Source of the DNA: Roseibacterium beibuensis
GTDB lineage: Bacteria; Pseudomonadota; Alphaproteobacteria; Rhodobacterales; Rhodobacteraceae
Length of the DNA stretch: 64,000 bases
Reading direction: 5' to 3'
NCBI RefSeq assembly: GCF_039542305.1
Contig: NZ_BAABHW010000005.1
Span: forward strand, 222,852 to 286,851
Shown here: positions 8,056 to 16,850 of the stretch, one piece after another
Position numbering within the stretch: position 1 is the first letter of the stretch
How the letters are laid out: the number at the start of each line of letters is the position of its first letter
Notes under the pieces: generated by a model
Seen by the model: only the letters and a program-made list of their open reading frames with translations
The model's database searches: none
What the model was told of the DNA's origin: nothing
Program-made: the position numbers and the translations under genes

Positions 8056-9462
8056 ATGAGCAAAGAAAACGTATTGAAGATGATCAAGGATGAGGATGCG
8101 GCCTATGTCGACATCCGCTTCACCGATCCGCGCGGCAAGCTGCAGCACGTCACGGTGATGTCCGATCAGGTCGACGAAGACTTCCTTGAGGAAGGCTTCA
8201 TGTTCGACGGCTCGTCGATCGCGGGCTGGAAAGGCATCGAGGCATCGGACATGAAACTGATGCCCGACACCGAAAGCGCCTATGTCGATCCCTTCTACGC
8301 GGAAAAGACCATCTGCCTGCACTGCTCGGTCGTCGAGCCCGACACGGGCGAGCCCTACAACCGCGACCCGCGCGGCACGGCCCAGTTGGCCGAAGCCTAC
8401 CTGAAGTCCTCGGGCATCGGTGACGCGGCCTATTTCGGCCCCGAAGCCGAGTTCTTCCTGTTCGATGACGTCCGCATCTCGGTCGAGATGAACAAGGTGT
8501 CCTACGAGGTCGACGCCCAGGACGCATCCTGGAACGGCGACACCGAGTACGAGATGGGCAACATGGGCCATCGTCCGGGCATCAAGGGCGGCTATTTCCC
8601 GGTCAACCCGACCGACGCGGCGCAGGACCTGCGCTCGGAAATGCTGTCGACGATGAAGCAGATCGGCATGAAGGTCGACAAGCACCACCACGAGGTGGCC
8701 TCGTGCCAGCACGAGCTTGGCCTGATCTTCGACAGCCTGACCAAGCAGGCCGACGAGCTGCAGAAGTACAAGTACATCATCCACAACGTGGCGCATGCCT
8801 ACGGCAAGTCGGCCACCTTCATGCCCAAGCCCATCTCGGGCGACAACGGCACCGGCATGCACGTCAACATGTCGATCTGGAAGGACGGCAAGCCGCTCTT
8901 TGCCGGCGACAAGTATGCCGACCTGTCGGATGAGGCACTGTACTTCATCGGCGGCATCCTGAAGCACGCCAAGACGCTGAACGCCTTCACCAACCCGTCC
9001 ACCAACTCCTACAAGCGCCTGATCCCCGGCTTCGAAGCCCCGGTTCTGCGCGCCTACTCGGCCCGCAACCGGTCGGGCTGCGTCCGGATCCCGTGGACGG
9101 AATCGCCGAAGGCCAAGCGCGTCGAGGCCCGCTTCCCCGACCCGTCGGCAAACCCCTACCTGTGCTTCGCCGCCCTGCTGATGGCCGGCCTCGACGGCAT
9201 CCAGAACAAGATCCACCCCGGCGAGCCGTCGGACAAGGACCTGTACGACCTGCCGCCCGAGGAACTGGCCGGCATCCCGACCGTCTGCGCGTCCTTGCGC
9301 GAAGCCCTGGAGGCGCTGGAAGCCGATCACGACTTCCTGCTCAAGGGCGACGTGTTCACGAAGGACCAGATCGAGGGCTACATGGAACTCAAGTGGGAAG
9401 AGGTCTACGCCTTCGAACACTGCCCGCACCCGGTCGAGTACAAGATGTACTACTCCTGCTGA
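8056..9462 (+). CDS. glnA: Glutamine synthetase, type I
   Basis: 468 residues, standard GSI length. It makes glutamine from glutamate, ammonia and ATP as a dodecamer. Visible are MFDGSSIAGW near residue 52, the ATP-binding stretch NGTGMHVNMS, and NRSGCVRIP. The adenylylation site Tyr397 lies in DKDLYDLPPEE, so activity should be controlled by GlnE in response to GlnB. The start at 8056 has AAGGGAAGG upstream. A strong terminator follows. Together with glnB this is the main ammonia assimilation unit. Confidence 0.98.
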   Translation: MSKENVLKMIKDEDAAYVDIRFTDPRGKLQHVTVMSDQVDEDFLEEGFMFDGSSIAGWKGIEASDMKLMPDTESAYVDPFYAEKTICLHCSVVEPDTGEPYNRDPRGTAQLAEAYLKSSGIGDAAYFGPEAEFFLFDDVRISVEMNKVSYEVDAQDASWNGDTEYEMGNMGHRPGIKGGYFPVNPTDAAQDLRSEMLSTMKQIGMKVDKHHHEVASCQHELGLIFDSLTKQADELQKYKYIIHNVAHAYGKSATFMPKPISGDNGTGMHVNMSIWKDGKPLFAGDKYADLSDEALYFIGGILKHAKTLNAFTNPSTNSYKRLIPGFEAPVLRAYSARNRSGCVRIPWTESPKAKRVEARFPDPSANPYLCFAALLMAGLDGIQNKIHPGEPSDKDLYDLPPEELAGIPTVCASLREALEALEADHDFLLKGDVFTKDQIEGYMELKWEEVYAFEHCPHPVEYKMYYSC

Positions 9463-9482
9463 TCGCGGGTCACGGAACAGGG

Positions 9483-9512
9483 AAAGGGGCGCCGGTTCGG
9501 CGCCCCTTTTCG
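9483..9512 (+). terminator. Rho-independent terminator of glnA
   Basis: The stem AAAGGGGCGCC (9483-9493) pairs with GGCGCCCCTTT (9499-9509) around a five-base loop and is followed by TTTTCGTTT. It begins 21 bases past the glnA stop. Confidence 0.9.
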
Positions 9513-9532
9513 TTTGTGCGGTTAGGTCGCGA

Positions 9533-10129
9533 TCAGCAACCGTCGTTGAAAACACCCGGCAGATCGAAGCCCGGCGCACACAGGATGCCGCCCCAGTGAT
9601 AGGCCTGCTGGCCATTGGGCATCTGGATCAGCCAGAAGCTGAAGCCGTTGAAGAACTGGCCCGAATCCTCGATCAGCGTCACCGGCGTACCTTCGGGCAG
9701 GCTGCCCACGTCCTGGAACTGGACGCCCGGCCCCGCCCGCAGGTTGCCGCCGAAGGAGAAGCCCGCGAAGGTCTGAACCGGCACCCCGATCGTACCGCCG
9801 CCGGGGGTGGAAGTCGCCACCACGCGGCAGGACAACTGCACGCCCTCGGCAATGAAGAACACCTGTCCCTGATGCTCGATGAACTCGACCCCGGAGCCCG
9901 GATCGGCATAGCGGCTGCCGCTGCCGGACACGGCGGGTTGCAGGATCAGGCGCCGCTGCTGCCCGGTCGCAAGTTGGGTGACGTCGGCGCCGACGACATC
10001 CTCTTCGTCGAAATAGGTGGCGCGGATGCCGATGCCGTCATGGCTGCCGCAATCATATTCCGTGTTCGCCTGCGCGGAAGCCGCAAAGATGAGGCCCCCG
10101 AAAGCGGCAAGTATCATGTGTTTCAACAA
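9533..10129 (-). CDS. Exported MliC-like (lysozyme inhibitor) and SH3b domain protein
   Basis: About 198 residues. A signal peptide (MILAAFGGLIFAASAQA) leads to a domain with YDCGSHDGIGIRATYF and SGSRYADPGSGVEFIEHQGQ, which fits the MliC fold that inhibits C-type lysozyme. A bacterial SH3 domain follows (NLRAGPGVQFQDVGSLPEGT...AYHWGGILC). I start at a TTG at 10129 because AGGGG lies seven bases upstream; an in-frame GTG at 10147 precedes that site and the ATG at 10117 is too far from it. It is likely periplasmic or lipid-free secreted. Inhibitory activity is inferred, not shown. Confidence 0.7.
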   Translation of the reverse strand: MLKHMILAAFGGLIFAASAQANTEYDCGSHDGIGIRATYFDEEDVVGADVTQLATGQQRRLILQPAVSGSGSRYADPGSGVEFIEHQGQVFFIAEGVQLSCRVVATSTPGGGTIGVPVQTFAGFSFGGNLRAGPGVQFQDVGSLPEGTPVTLIEDSGQFFNGFSFWLIQMPNGQQAYHWGGILCAPGFDLPGVFNDGC

Positions 10130-10203
10130 ATCAATTCCCCTGTTCACGCGTAAAACAGGGAAAGCCTACACCGATCCGAGCAGCTTGCGCGCGGAATCTG
10201 TCT

Positions 10204-10413
10204 TCAGAAGCGTGTAAACCGGCGTGCGGTGCGCATCATCTGCCGCGCGTTGCGCTGGGTGTTGCGCAGGCTGGCGCGCTGCTCGGGCGATGGTTCTTCG
10301 CCGGGCTGCCCGCCATTGCGGCGGCGGGCGATCTGTTCGACCCCGGCATCGACGCCCTTGTGCACCAGCTTGTTGATCAGCGGGCGCAGGATCATGTGAA
10401 GAATGCGGTCCAT
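10204..10413 (-). CDS. Small conserved protein of unknown function
   Basis: 69 residues beginning MDRILHMILRPLINKLVHKG, with AAGGGG about nine bases before the ATG at 10413. The N-terminal half is amphipathic and predicted helical; the C-terminal half is basic and Gln/Arg-rich (RNTQRNARQMMRTARR). Short proteins of this pattern recur in Rhodobacterales without a known role. It follows scpB in the same direction after a gap of about 110 bases and may be its last co-transcribed gene. Confidence 0.6.
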   Translation of the reverse strand: MDRILHMILRPLINKLVHKGVDAGVEQIARRRNGGQPGEEPSPEQRASLRNTQRNARQMMRTARRFTRF

Positions 10414-10522
10414 GGGCGGTGCCCCTTCTGCTCTGGTTGTCGGGGTCTCCCCGGTTCTTGCGACGCAATATAACACCAATCTGGCGAAAATCAGGCCCCC
10501 GCCCCGCCGATACGTTGCGCGA

Positions 10523-11209
10523 TCAGAGATCGTCGTCATCCTCGGCCTCGGGTCCGTCTTCGCCGAACATGTCGCCCGTGTCATCCCGCGGCAATTCCGG
10601 GCCTTCTGCATCGGGCGGGCGGCTTTCCAGAAGCCCGGCCTCGCGCAGTTCCTTCAGCCCCGGCAGGTCGCGGGCGTTTTCCAGCCCGAAATGGTCGAGG
10701 AACCCCTCGGTCACGACATAGGTGACGGGCCGGCCCGGAGTCATGCGCCGGCGGCCGAACCGCACCCAGCCCAGATCGATCAACTGGTCCACCGTGCCGC
10801 GGCTGACCGAGACGCCGCGGATCTCTTCGATCTCGGCGCGGGTGACGGGCTGGTGATAGGCGACGATGGCCAAGGTCTCGATCGCGGCGCGCGACAGTTT
10901 CCGCGTCTCGACGGTTTCACGCGCCATCAGGAAGCCGAGGTCGGGCGCGGTGCGGATCGCCCAGGCATCGCCCACGCGCACCACGCCCACACCCCGCCCC
11001 TCGTAGCGGCGGCGCAGCAGTTGCACGGCCTCGGCCGGGTCGCAGCCATGGGGCATGCGCGCGGCCATCTCGGCGACCGACAGCGGCTCGGCGGTGGCAA
11101 ACAGCATCGCCTCGACCATGCGCTCCTGCTCGCCCAGGGGCGGGGCGCGGAACAGGCTTTCCTCGGTCGGCGCGCGGCTGTCCTCGGGCGTTTGCGGTGT
11201 TTCGGTCAT
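10523..11209 (-). CDS. scpB: Segregation and condensation protein B
   Basis: 228 residues. It is the winged-helix kleisin partner in the SMC-ScpA-ScpB complex that organises the chromosome. Visible are EAMLFATAEPLS near the start of the first winged helix, RKLSRAAIETLAIVAYHQPV and TRAEIEEIRGV...TVDQLIDLGW, the family signatures. The C-terminus is an acidic tail (EAEDDDDL). The start at 11209 overlaps the scpA stop as ATGA, with GGAGAGG just before, so translation is coupled. Confidence 0.95.
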   Translation of the reverse strand: MTETPQTPEDSRAPTEESLFRAPPLGEQERMVEAMLFATAEPLSVAEMAARMPHGCDPAEAVQLLRRRYEGRGVGVVRVGDAWAIRTAPDLGFLMARETVETRKLSRAAIETLAIVAYHQPVTRAEIEEIRGVSVSRGTVDQLIDLGWVRFGRRRMTPGRPVTYVVTEGFLDHFGLENARDLPGLKELREAGLLESRPPDAEGPELPRDDTGDMFGEDGPEAEDDDDL

Positions 11210-12003
11210 TCCTCTCTCCGGCGGAGGTGAATGGGCGCGAAGGTCTCGGATTGGCGGATCTCGACGCGGCCGGCCTTCACCAGTTCCAGCGAGGCGGCGA
11301 AATGGGCGGCGGTGGCGGCGCGGCGGCGTTTCGGGTCCATCTGCCAGCCATCGGGCAGGTAGCTCATCAGGTCGGTCCATTCACCGGCGAAGCCGACCAG
11401 CGGGCGCAGGCGGTCCAGCGCCTCTTCCATGGTGAAGACGTCTTCGCGGTCCATCACGTAGGGGCGGAAATCGTCGCGGGTGCGGATGCGGGCATAGGCC
11501 TGCAACAGGTCGATCAACCCGGCGGTGTAGGTGACGGATTTGGCCGTGGTCATCACCTCGGGCGCGCCACGGGGAAAGCGGTCGCGGCCAAGGCGATCGC
11601 GGGCCATCAGCTTGGCCGCGCAGTCGCGCATGGCCGACAGGCGTTCCAGCTGGAAGGCAAGATGGGCCGCCATATCCTCGGCCGAGGGCCCCTCCTCGGT
11701 CGGGTCGGGCGGAAGCAGGAGGCGCGATTTCAGGAACGCCAGCCAAGCCGCCATGACAAGGTAATCGGCGGCCAGCTCAATGCGCAGCTTGCGCGCCTTC
11801 TCGATGAAGACGAGGTATTGCTCGGTCAGCGCGAGGATCGAGATCTTGCGCAGGTCCACCTTCTGCGTGCGCGCCAGCGACAGGAGCAGGTCGAGCGGCC
11901 CCTCGAACCCGTCCACGTCGACGATCAGCGCCTCGGCCGCGCGGCGCGAGGCGACGGCATCCCAGTCGGGCGCGTCGTTTGCCGGGGTCGGCGTGTCAGC
12001 CAT
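11206..12003 (-). CDS. scpA: Segregation and condensation protein A
   Basis: 265 residues. This is the kleisin subunit that bridges SMC heads. The N-terminal signature VDGFEGPLDLLLSLARTQK and the KSRLLLPP motif identify it; the C-terminal winged helix ends with FAPIHLRRREE. The start at 12003 lies inside the end of nagZ (8-base overlap), and the gene ends in a four-base overlap with scpB. The nagZ-scpA-scpB order is conserved in Rhodobacterales. Confidence 0.95.
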   Translation of the reverse strand: MADTPTPANDAPDWDAVASRRAAEALIVDVDGFEGPLDLLLSLARTQKVDLRKISILALTEQYLVFIEKARKLRIELAADYLVMAAWLAFLKSRLLLPPDPTEEGPSAEDMAAHLAFQLERLSAMRDCAAKLMARDRLGRDRFPRGAPEVMTTAKSVTYTAGLIDLLQAYARIRTRDDFRPYVMDREDVFTMEEALDRLRPLVGFAGEWTDLMSYLPDGWQMDPKRRRAATAAHFAASLELVKAGRVEIRQSETFAPIHLRRREE

Positions 12004-13012
12004 AGACCTCTCCGTCCAGAAGGTCGGAAAGGTCGGCCTCGGCGGCCTCGATGTCAAGCGGCTGGCGGCGGTTGCGCAGCGCCAGCGCGGCCTCGCCCAT
12101 GGCGATCTCGGCGCTGTCGAGGTCGCCCGCACCGACCACGACCTGCTCCATCTCGGCCCGGTCGCCGTTGCAATGCAGGATCAGGTTGCACCCGGCGGCC
12201 CGCGCCCGCGTGGCGCGCTCGCCGATGGGGCCGGGCAAGGCGCCCATGGACAGGTCGTCGGTCATCAGAAGGCCGGTGAAGCCGATCTCGGAGCGGATCA
12301 TCTCGATCATGGCGGACGAGAGGGTGGCGGGCACCTCCTCGTCGAGCGCCTCATAGACGATATGGGCCGTCATGCCCAAGGGCAGGTCCACCAGTGGTTT
12401 GAAGGCCGCGAAATCGGTGCCGCGCAACTCGTCCGCCGAGGCGGTGACGCGCGGCAGGTCGAGATGGCTGTCCACCTCGCCCAAGCCATAGCCCGGCAGG
12501 TGTTTGAGCACCGGCAGCACGCCGCCGTCGAACAGCCCCTCGGCCACGGCGCGGGCGGCGCCGATCACCGCGTCGGGCGTGGTGCCATAAAGGCGGTTCA
12601 GGAGAATCGGATGCGTCGTGTCGCGCGCCACGTCGGCCAGCGGCATGCAGTTCACGTCAATGCCCACCTCGCGCAGTTCATGCGCGATCAGGCGCGCGCG
12701 CAGATACATCGTGCGGGCGGCCTTGCCCGGCCCGGCCTGCGCCATCTGGTCGAGCGCGGGGCGCCACTGCCGCCAATATGGCGGGCGCATGCGCTGCACG
12801 CGGCCCCCTTCCTGGTCGATCAGAACGGGGGCGTCGCGGCCCACGGCCTCGCGCAGATCCTCGGTCAGGGCGCGCAGTTGCGCGGGATCCTCGATGTTGC
12901 GGGCGAAAAGGATGAAGCCCCAGGGCTGCACTTCGGCGAAAAAGTCGCGCTCTGTCGGCCCGAGGGTCGGCCCGGACGGCCCGAGGATCGTGGCCGAGAT
13001 CGCCGTGGTCAC
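11996..13012 (-). CDS. nagZ: Beta-N-acetylhexosaminidase, GH3 family
   Basis: 338 residues. A cytoplasmic peptidoglycan-recycling enzyme that removes N-acetylglucosamine from anhydromuropeptides. Motifs seen are LIDQEGGRVQR, KHLPGYG (a variant of the usual KHFPGHG), VDSHLDLP, which carries the general acid/base Asp-His pair, and the nucleophile region LLMTDDLSM. The start is a GTG at 13012, one base after the stop of the SPOR gene, suggesting translational coupling. It overlaps scpA by eight bases. The KHLPGYG variant is a mild departure from the consensus, but the catalytic dyad is intact. Confidence 0.93.
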   Translation of the reverse strand: MTTAISATILGPSGPTLGPTERDFFAEVQPWGFILFARNIEDPAQLRALTEDLREAVGRDAPVLIDQEGGRVQRMRPPYWRQWRPALDQMAQAGPGKAARTMYLRARLIAHELREVGIDVNCMPLADVARDTTHPILLNRLYGTTPDAVIGAARAVAEGLFDGGVLPVLKHLPGYGLGEVDSHLDLPRVTASADELRGTDFAAFKPLVDLPLGMTAHIVYEALDEEVPATLSSAMIEMIRSEIGFTGLLMTDDLSMGALPGPIGERATRARAAGCNLILHCNGDRAEMEQVVVGAGDLDSAEIAMGEAALALRNRRQPLDIEAAEADLSDLLDGEVYG

Positions 13013-13013
13013 G

Positions 13014-14072
13014 TCAGCGAACCGTGACGGGGATGCAGGCGGCCCCTTGCGCCACCAGCGCGGCGCAGAACCGGCGCGAGGCGGCCAGATCGTCGAAGCC
13101 CGCCGCGCGCAGGCGGTAGAAGCGCTGCCCGCCGGAGGAGGCCTCCTCGATCACGCGCGGGCGGCCCGCCATGAAATCGGGGAAGCGGCTTGAAAGACGG
13201 TCCCATTCGGAGCGCGCGATTTCGGCGGTATCGAACGCGCCCAATTGCACCAGCCGCGTGCCGTCGGGCAGGTCGGCGGGGGCGATCTCTCGCACGCCGG
13301 TGCCGCCGGGGGTGCTGACCTCCAGCGCCACGTCTGCGCTGTTGCCCGCCAGAACGGCGGGCGCATCGGGGTTCACGGCGCGGGCGAAGCCGGCGGGGCG
13401 GATCATCGGGCGCAGCGAGGTGCGCACGCCCGGAACCGAGGCGGGGATGACGGCGAATTGCGGCTCGGCCGGGGCCGCAGCGGGTTCAGGCGTGGGATCG
13501 GCCGCCGCGATCTCGGCTGTGACGCCCTCGTCCGGGGCGACGGCGGCTGCCGGGGGCGTCTCGTCCAGGGGGACGCTCGAGGCCAGAAGGCGTTCGATCA
13601 GGGCCTGCGTCGCGTCCGGCACGGACGGGCCCGCGGGCGCAGGGGCCGCGGCGGGTTCGGGCGCGGGTGCCGCGACGGCCGCGGCGGAGGCATTGTCGAA
13701 ATCAAGCTCCTGCAACTGGACCGGCGGGGGCGCGAGGACAAGCTGGTCGGGCACCGGCGCGGCCTCTTCCCCTTCGGCAAGGCGATTGACGGCAAGGCCC
13801 TGGTGCGGGGCCTGCGTGCCGCCGGGATCTTCGGGGGCGACGCGCATCGGGCCTTGCAGCGCCCGCACGACCGGCACGCCGGACACGTCGCGCATGGTCA
13901 GCTGCCAGCCCCAGACGCCCAGGCCGACCACGAGGCCGATCGACACCAGCGCCCCGGCCCAGTTGACCAGGGTCCCGATCGTGGACGCGCCACGCTGGGG
14001 GGGATGCTCGCCATAGGCGTCGTAGTCGCGATAAGACTCCGCGTCGTCTTCGAAATAATCGATATCCGCCAT
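13014..14072 (-). CDS. SPOR-domain membrane protein (septal peptidoglycan binding)
   Basis: 352 residues. An acidic cytoplasmic N-terminus (about 1-32) is followed by one membrane segment (NWAGALVSIGLVVGLGVWGW), a long Ala/Pro-rich periplasmic linker, and a C-terminal SPOR domain starting near residue 270 (LVQLGAFDTAEIARSEWDRL) and ending FCAALVAQGAACIPV. SPOR domains bind denuded glycan at division sites. The ATG at 14072 has GAGGG upstream. It lies 99 bases downstream of argS and abuts nagZ, a combination linking envelope remodelling genes. Confidence 0.88.
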   Translation of the reverse strand: MADIDYFEDDAESYRDYDAYGEHPPQRGASTIGTLVNWAGALVSIGLVVGLGVWGWQLTMRDVSGVPVVRALQGPMRVAPEDPGGTQAPHQGLAVNRLAEGEEAAPVPDQLVLAPPPVQLQELDFDNASAAAVAAPAPEPAAAPAPAGPSVPDATQALIERLLASSVPLDETPPAAAVAPDEGVTAEIAAADPTPEPAAAPAEPQFAVIPASVPGVRTSLRPMIRPAGFARAVNPDAPAVLAGNSADVALEVSTPGGTGVREIAPADLPDGTRLVQLGAFDTAEIARSEWDRLSSRFPDFMAGRPRVIEEASSGGQRFYRLRAAGFDDLAASRRFCAALVAQGAACIPVTVR

Positions 14073-14171
14073 GCCTGCCCTCAACTTCGCGCCCCGTGCC
14101 TCGGGCGTGCAAAGCACGGACCCGGCCGGGGTGACTTGACTGCTCGTCCCGGCCGTCGTGGCGTTTTCGCC

Positions 14172-15902
14172 TTACATCTTCTCGACCGGAGTTACGCCCA
14201 AGATACCAAGACCGTTGGAAATGACAATCGCCACGGCCCGGATAAGGGCCAGTTTCGCGGCGGTTGTTGCCGGATCGTCCTCCTGCATGAAGCGCAGGGC
14301 GGGATTGGCGTTGCCCTTGTTCCACAGCGCGTGGAATTCCGACGCGAGGTCGTAGAGATAGAAGGCGATGCGGTGGGGTTCATGCGCCTCGGCCGCGATC
14401 TCGACCAGGCGGGGCCATTCGGCGAGCTTGGCGACCAGCGCGAACTCGGCCGGATCGGCGATGGCCGACAGGTCTGCGGGCGTGTCGGTGGGCAGCCCCG
14501 CCTCCTCGGCCTTGCGCAGGACCGAGTGGATGCGGGCATGGGCGTATTGCACGTACCAGACCGGGTTGTCCTTGGACTGCTCCAGCACCTTGTTCACGTC
14601 GAAATCGAGCGGCGCGTCGTTCTTGCGGGTCAGCATGACGAAGCGGGTCACGTCCGCGCCGACCATCTCGACCACGTCGCGCAGGGTGACGAAGGTGCCC
14701 GCGCGCTTGGACATTTTCAATTCCTGGTCGCCGCGCTTGAGCTTGACCAACTGCATCAGCTTGATGTCGAGCGGCACGCGTTCGGCGCTGAGCGCGGCGA
14801 CGGCGGCCTTCATCCGTTTGACGTAACCGCCGTGGTCGGCCCCGAAAATGTCGATCAATTCGTCGAAGCCACGGCTGACCTTGTCGTAGTGATAGGCGAT
14901 GTCGGGCGCGAAATAGGTCCAGCCGCCATCGGATTTCATGATCGGGCGATCCACATCGTCGCCGTACTCGGTCGATTTGAACAGCGTCTGTTCGCGCGGC
15001 TCCCAATCCTCGGGGGTCTTGCCCTTGGGCGGTTCCAGCGTGCCGCGATAGATCAGGCCCTTGCCGTCGAGGTCCTTGATCGCGGCCTCGATCTGGCCCG
15101 TGCCGTAAAGCGATTTTTCCGAGAAGAACACGTCCATCTCGACGCCGAGCGCCTTCAGGTCGGCGCGGATCAGGTCCATCATCGCGTCGGTGGCGTAGTC
15201 GCGGATTTCCTCCAGCCAGACAGCCTCGGGCTGGTCGACCCATTGTTCGCCCACTTCCTTGGCCAGCGCCTCTCCGACGGCGATCAGGTAGTCGCCGGGA
15301 TAGGTGCCTTCCTCGAAGGCGACGGTCTGCCCCAGCGCTTCGAGATAGCGCAGGTAGACCGACCGCGCGAGGACATCGACCTGCGCGCCGCCATCGTTGA
15401 TGTAATATTCGCGGGTGACGTCATGGCCCGTGTAGGCCAGCAGGCTGGCCAGCGCGTCGCCGAACACCGCGCCGCGCGTGTGGCCTACATGCATGGGGCC
15501 GGTGGGGTTGGCGCTGACGAACTCGACATTGACCTTGCGCCCCTGCCCCAGATCGGACCGGCCATAGCCCGCGCCGGCCTCGAGCGCGGCGCGCACCTGC
15601 GCGCGCCAGCTGTCGCCCGACAGGCGCAGGTTCAAAAACCCCGGCCCCGCCACTTCGGCGCTTGCGATGCGGGCGTCGCCGCGCAGCTTTTCGGCCAGTG
15701 CCTCGGCGATGTCGCGGGGCTTTTTCCGGGCGGGCTTGGCCAGCACCATCGCGGCGTTCGTGGCCATGTCGCCATGCGCCGCGTCTCGGGGCGGTTCGAC
15801 CGCCACGTTACGCGTATCCAGCCCCTCGGGCAGCGCGCCCTCGGCGGTCATGGCGTCAAGGCTCTCGATCACGAGCGCACGGATATCGGCGAAGATGTTC
15901 AT
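14172..15902 (-). CDS. argS: Arginyl-tRNA synthetase
   Basis: 576 residues. It charges tRNA-Arg. The class I HIGH motif is seen as ANPTGPMHVGHTRGA. The Arg-tRNA synthetase N-terminal additional domain precedes it. KMSKRAGTF near the middle resembles a KMSK loop, which many ArgS lack or keep in altered form. The C-terminal anticodon-binding domain holds YVQYAHARIHSVLRK and ends LGVTPVEKM. It is the first gene of the minus-strand block running to scpB. Confidence 0.97.
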   Translation of the reverse strand: MNIFADIRALVIESLDAMTAEGALPEGLDTRNVAVEPPRDAAHGDMATNAAMVLAKPARKKPRDIAEALAEKLRGDARIASAEVAGPGFLNLRLSGDSWRAQVRAALEAGAGYGRSDLGQGRKVNVEFVSANPTGPMHVGHTRGAVFGDALASLLAYTGHDVTREYYINDGGAQVDVLARSVYLRYLEALGQTVAFEEGTYPGDYLIAVGEALAKEVGEQWVDQPEAVWLEEIRDYATDAMMDLIRADLKALGVEMDVFFSEKSLYGTGQIEAAIKDLDGKGLIYRGTLEPPKGKTPEDWEPREQTLFKSTEYGDDVDRPIMKSDGGWTYFAPDIAYHYDKVSRGFDELIDIFGADHGGYVKRMKAAVAALSAERVPLDIKLMQLVKLKRGDQELKMSKRAGTFVTLRDVVEMVGADVTRFVMLTRKNDAPLDFDVNKVLEQSKDNPVWYVQYAHARIHSVLRKAEEAGLPTDTPADLSAIADPAEFALVAKLAEWPRLVEIAAEAHEPHRIAFYLYDLASEFHALWNKGNANPALRFMQEDDPATTAAKLALIRAVAIVISNGLGILGVTPVEKM

Positions 15903-15991
15903 GGCGGAAGATCCCTTGGAGTTGTGCGGGGTTTATCACGCCGCACGGCGGGTTCAACAGGATCGCACGCCCATATCGCCCCGCCGCGTCG

Positions 15992-16339
15992 TTACGGCCC
16001 GCACCGGACATAGGTGCGCGACCATTGCTCCCCCACGAGGACCATGCCGCCCTCGAACGAGGGCATGATCATGTAGCGCCGGGTCCAGGTTTGACCTTCG
16101 CCGCCGCACTGACCGTCGAACAGGATCGCGCCCGCCATCCCCCGCACCGGGACGGGGTTGGTCAGCTGGCAGGTGGATTCCCAGAACTCCAGCCGGCCGG
16201 GGCTGACGGTGACCATGCCGTCGCTGATCCCCGCAGGGCAACTGTCGGGATGATACCGCCCCGGGGCCACCTGCTGCGCATTGGCCATCAGGGTCGAGGA
16301 CAGGATGGTCGCCAGGGCGGCGACGGTCGTCAGTTTCAT
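15992..16339 (-). CDS. Four-cysteine exported protein, unknown function (family member 1)
   Basis: 115 residues. Signal peptide MKLTTVAALATILSSTLMANA. The mature part has four cysteines: PGRYHPDSC, ESTCQLTNP, FDGQCGG and a final YVRCGP. The same spacing and the Y/G...C...E..C.L.NP...C...C pattern occur in the products of 16336-16791 and 18906-19253, so the three look paralogous. Its start overlaps the previous stop as ATGA, so the two are translationally coupled. The four cysteines suggest two disulfides in the periplasm. Function unknown. Confidence 0.65.
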   Translation of the reverse strand: MKLTTVAALATILSSTLMANAQQVAPGRYHPDSCPAGISDGMVTVSPGRLEFWESTCQLTNPVPVRGMAGAILFDGQCGGEGQTWTRRYMIMPSFEGGMVLVGEQWSRTYVRCGP

Positions 16340-16791
16340 TGGTCGGTGACCTCCTCTTCAACGTCTTCGGCGGCATCTTCTTCCGGCGAACCGTCCCCGT
16401 CTGCGGCGGCGTCATTCGCGGGGACCGGGCCGGCGGCCCCGCCCCCTTCACAGGAATAGAGCGTCTCGCCCAGGCCGCGTAGAACGACGACCATCGAGTC
16501 CGGCTCGGGCCCCTCGCCGAAATAGATGCGCGCCTCGAACGTGCCATCCGCGTCCTCGCAATTGCCGTCATAGAGGAATTCCTCGTCCAGCAGACGCAGG
16601 CGCGTGGGGTTGAAAAGCTCGCAACATGCACCGTCGAAGCACAGTTCGGGAAAGGTGAGCGTGGCCACTGCCGCGCCCTCGGCCGGCCCGCCGCCCTCGG
16701 CGCAGACGGAATAATAGGTGCCGTTCGCGGGAAAGGCGGCAGCCGAAAAAGGCAGGACGGCAAAGGCGACAGCGGGGATCAGGCGGCGCAT
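16336..16791 (-). CDS. Cysteine-rich exported protein with acidic tail, unknown function (family member 2)
   Basis: 151 residues from the ATG at 16791 (GGAG upstream). Signal peptide MRRLIPAVAFAVLPFSAAAF. The mature domain has GTYYSVCAEGG, the CELFNP motif matching CQLTNP and CTLTDP of the sister proteins, YDGNCED, and TLYSCEG. It carries extra cysteines (CFDGACCE) and an acidic C-terminal tail of about 30 residues absent from the others. It is coupled to 15992-16339. A longer reading frame upstream to 17040 lies inside the antiporter gene and is rejected. Confidence 0.6.
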   Translation of the reverse strand: MRRLIPAVAFAVLPFSAAAFPANGTYYSVCAEGGGPAEGAAVATLTFPELCFDGACCELFNPTRLRLLDEEFLYDGNCEDADGTFEARIYFGEGPEPDSMVVVLRGLGETLYSCEGGGAAGPVPANDAAADGDGSPEEDAAEDVEEEVTDQ

Positions 16792-16850
16792 GGCGGCACT
16801 CCGGCGGCAACAGGGGTGTGGGTCCATGGTGCCGCGCGGGCGGGTTTCGA

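Noticed and set aside
7903..9615. 570-codon minus-strand frame opposite glnA
   Set aside because: It is the antisense shadow of glnA, whose identity is certain.
13245..16013. 922-codon plus-strand frame across the SPOR and argS genes
   Set aside because: It runs opposite two well supported genes and shows only the biased residues of GC-rich antisense.
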